Assembly (NCBI RefSeq): GCF_910592395.1
Contig: NC_088311.1
Location: 3,784,501 to 3,848,500 of the forward strand
Origin: Lineus longissimus
Taxonomy: Eukaryota > Nemertea > Pilidiophora > Heteronemertea > Lineidae
Direction of reading: 5' to 3'
DNA: 64,000 bases
Shown here: piece by piece, positions 62,193 to 64,000 of the stretch
How the letters are laid out: each line of letters opens with the position of its first letter
Position numbering within the stretch: position 1 is the stretch's first letter
Notes under the pieces: generated by a model
Database searches by the model: none
What the model was told of the DNA's origin: nothing
What the model saw: only the letters and a program-made list of their open reading frames with translations
Position numbers and translations under genes: made by a program

Positions 62193-63980
62193 TTAGTACC
62201 CACCAGCACGTTGTCCATATGGATGTGGCCTGTAGTCTGGTTTGGGTGCTCTTGATGGCGCCATCTTCATTGGGTTACGGCTTGCCGGAGGGGCACCCCA
62301 TGAGTCCCCTGAAACGATATGAATGAATGGCTCATGAATAAATAACAACTTCAATGATCGTCCCTTATCCTGTTATTCTGGTCCAACTTTGTCCTCGGGA
62401 GATTAATTTGGCATGATTGCAAGGTTTATTTAAACAATACACCATGAAAGTTGTCACTGAAATGGTTTTATAAGGGAGAAATTCATCAGGTGGCAGAATT
62501 GTTGGCATGAATAAGTTTGTGCACCATGTCTGCAATGGGTTAAAAGCATGGCAATGAAACAATGGTACTTGAGCAGTAGTATTCAGAGATCCTTTAGATT
62601 TTCCATAACGTTTTATGGACTCAAGTCTACCACTTGAGGAGTACTAGAATAAAAAGTGGAGTTACATTTTGGATCGATTAGGATTAGCTTTTGTCTCTGG
62701 TGCAAAGTAACATACAATGTACACGTACATGTATACGCATATTATCCATGACAGAAAATCTATATCGAATTGGAGAACAAAGAATTGGATGAACAACGTT
62801 TTTAAGTAATATCATGTTCTGTAGGTATTTTCAAATATATTCTTATAGCTACTACTTCAGCTAAATCTTTGTTTCAAACCATTAAAACTTCATTGTTACT
62901 CAATAGATCATCAAAACATAAAACATTTCCACTTGCTGTAGCTTCTTTAAAAAGCAATAACAATAGTGCATCTCCCGTGAATTGCACAGAAACTTTCCAT
63001 TTTTGCTTTTATAATCCCGCAGCATTTCACTTGTGGTAGAGTAGAACAATACTGACAGCTTGTCAATAGAATGCTGACAATTAGCTAAGTGGGTGTGAAT
63101 TGTTTGGTTTAAAATTTGATCAATAATTCATAGCTGTTTTAGGATCTTAAATTACATAGCAATTTTGAGACCGAGTTAACACACAATAGATCCCTGGTTA
63201 TACTTTGTTTAGAGAACAATACTTTTTACGCAAGGAAAGTGGCAGGCCTGAATCTCAACCATAAGAACCAAGCTGCATTAAATGTGAGACATCGGTTTTT
63301 TAGAGCGAGGCCAAGTTCATTCATAATCACTTGGGAAATAACGCCAATCTTCAACATGTAGTGAAAGCAAACGCTGAGAAATTTAGCAATCCAACCGCTT
63401 GGTATTACAGAGCTGCCAATCGTTACCTTTAAGCTCCCCCACATAGAAGCCACAGATTGAGCTGTGCCAATAAGATTTTGAGAAAGAGTTTGGCTGCCAA
63501 TATTGAGAAGGTTTACCAGTCCATTACAACTCAGGCTCACCGTAACACACTGAGAGTACTTCTTTTTACCTGAAGCTTGGAAATCTTATTGGAGGTGATT
63601 TTAAAAACAGAATTGTATTGATAGATCCATAACCAAAAACGATATTACTGATATATATTGAAGTCACAGTTGTTCTCAACTTATTCATGACAAGATGATG
63701 ACTTCAGGTAAAGGAAAGTGTGTGTCTAACAGCTGTCTGCTCATTATGACATGTCTGAGGAAGAGGTCACTCTATAAACTTCAAATTTCTGCGACAGTCC
63801 TAATAACCAACACATGGTGAGGTGTTGCAACTTGGACTTAATGAATGATTTGATTTTGATGTGAAAGCATGTGATAACTACCGTTGCGAGCGGGCATGGA
63901 TTTCTCAGGGGCGTCATATGGCCTACCTCGCTCATGTAGGGCAGGCCGTCTTGGCTGTGCTACTGGCTCGCTGCGATAAT
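62193..63980 (-). CDS. 3' end of a KHDRBS (Sam68/STAR-family)-like RNA-binding protein gene
   Basis: Two exons are supported, 63882-63980 (99 nt, phase 1-1) and 62193-62308 (116 nt, ending TAC TAA), with a 1.57-kb GT-AG intron. They encode YRSEPVAQPRRPALHERGRP... and then GDSWGAPPASRNPMKMAPSR, followed by APKPDYRPHPYGQRAGGY. The Pro/Arg/Tyr-rich tail and its DYRPHPYGQR end resemble the C-terminal nuclear-localisation tail of KHDRBS/Sam68 proteins, which ends in YREHPYGRY. Such proteins bind UA-rich RNA through a KH domain and regulate splicing. The KH/QUA region would lie beyond the right edge. The family call rests on the tail only; another RGG/Tyr-rich RNA-binding protein is possible. Confidence 0.65.
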
Positions 63981-64000
63981 CTGCAAGTGGAGTAAAGTGA

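Overview
The window is animal nuclear DNA: genes are split by GT-AG introns, extracellular domains sit on phase 1-1 exons, and the one protein I can name with certainty is the meiotic nuclease SPO11. Frequent acatgtac-type runs and compact sushi/CUB genes suggest a marine invertebrate (lophotrochozoan or basal deuterostome), but I cannot fix the phylum. All exon models were built by eye from splice sites, phase and domain alignment. No transcript evidence was available.

Layout. (1) About 1.56-15.15 kb, minus strand: a 23-24 exon gene (called gene A here) for a type I membrane protein of about 1,625 residues. It has a signal peptide, then four sushi-like modules alternating with three CUB domains, then 14 sushi modules of two alternating types, and one transmembrane helix. 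(2) 16.44-20.84 kb, minus strand: gene B, 549 residues, with a signal peptide, four sushi modules, a 180-residue Thr-rich stalk, a transmembrane helix and an acidic tail. Genes A and B are tandem neighbours with the same logic: one domain per phase 1-1 exon, then a transmembrane exon running from phase 1 to phase 2. They look like related surface receptors or adhesion proteins; ligands are unknown. (3) 21.68-35.67 kb, plus strand: a complete 12-exon SPO11 of 402 residues, divergent from gene B across 831 bp. (4) 35.67-62.19 kb: about 26.5 kb with no gene I can support. It holds direct repeats, a 223-bp perfect inverted repeat, palindromes and a tRNA-Arg-like relic. (5) 62.19-63.98 kb, minus strand: the last two coding exons of a gene that continues past the right edge; its C-terminus resembles KHDRBS (Sam68/STAR family) RNA-binding proteins.

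The most notable region is the gene A/B locus. It shows exon-shuffling in progress: a two-exon sushi unit amplified in tandem, one CUB that has lost a disulfide pair, a frameshifted partial CUB copy in an intron, two eroded sushi copies in gene B, and a tandem repeat that copies a 3' splice site. No CRISPR, virus-like gene, rRNA or intact tRNA was seen.
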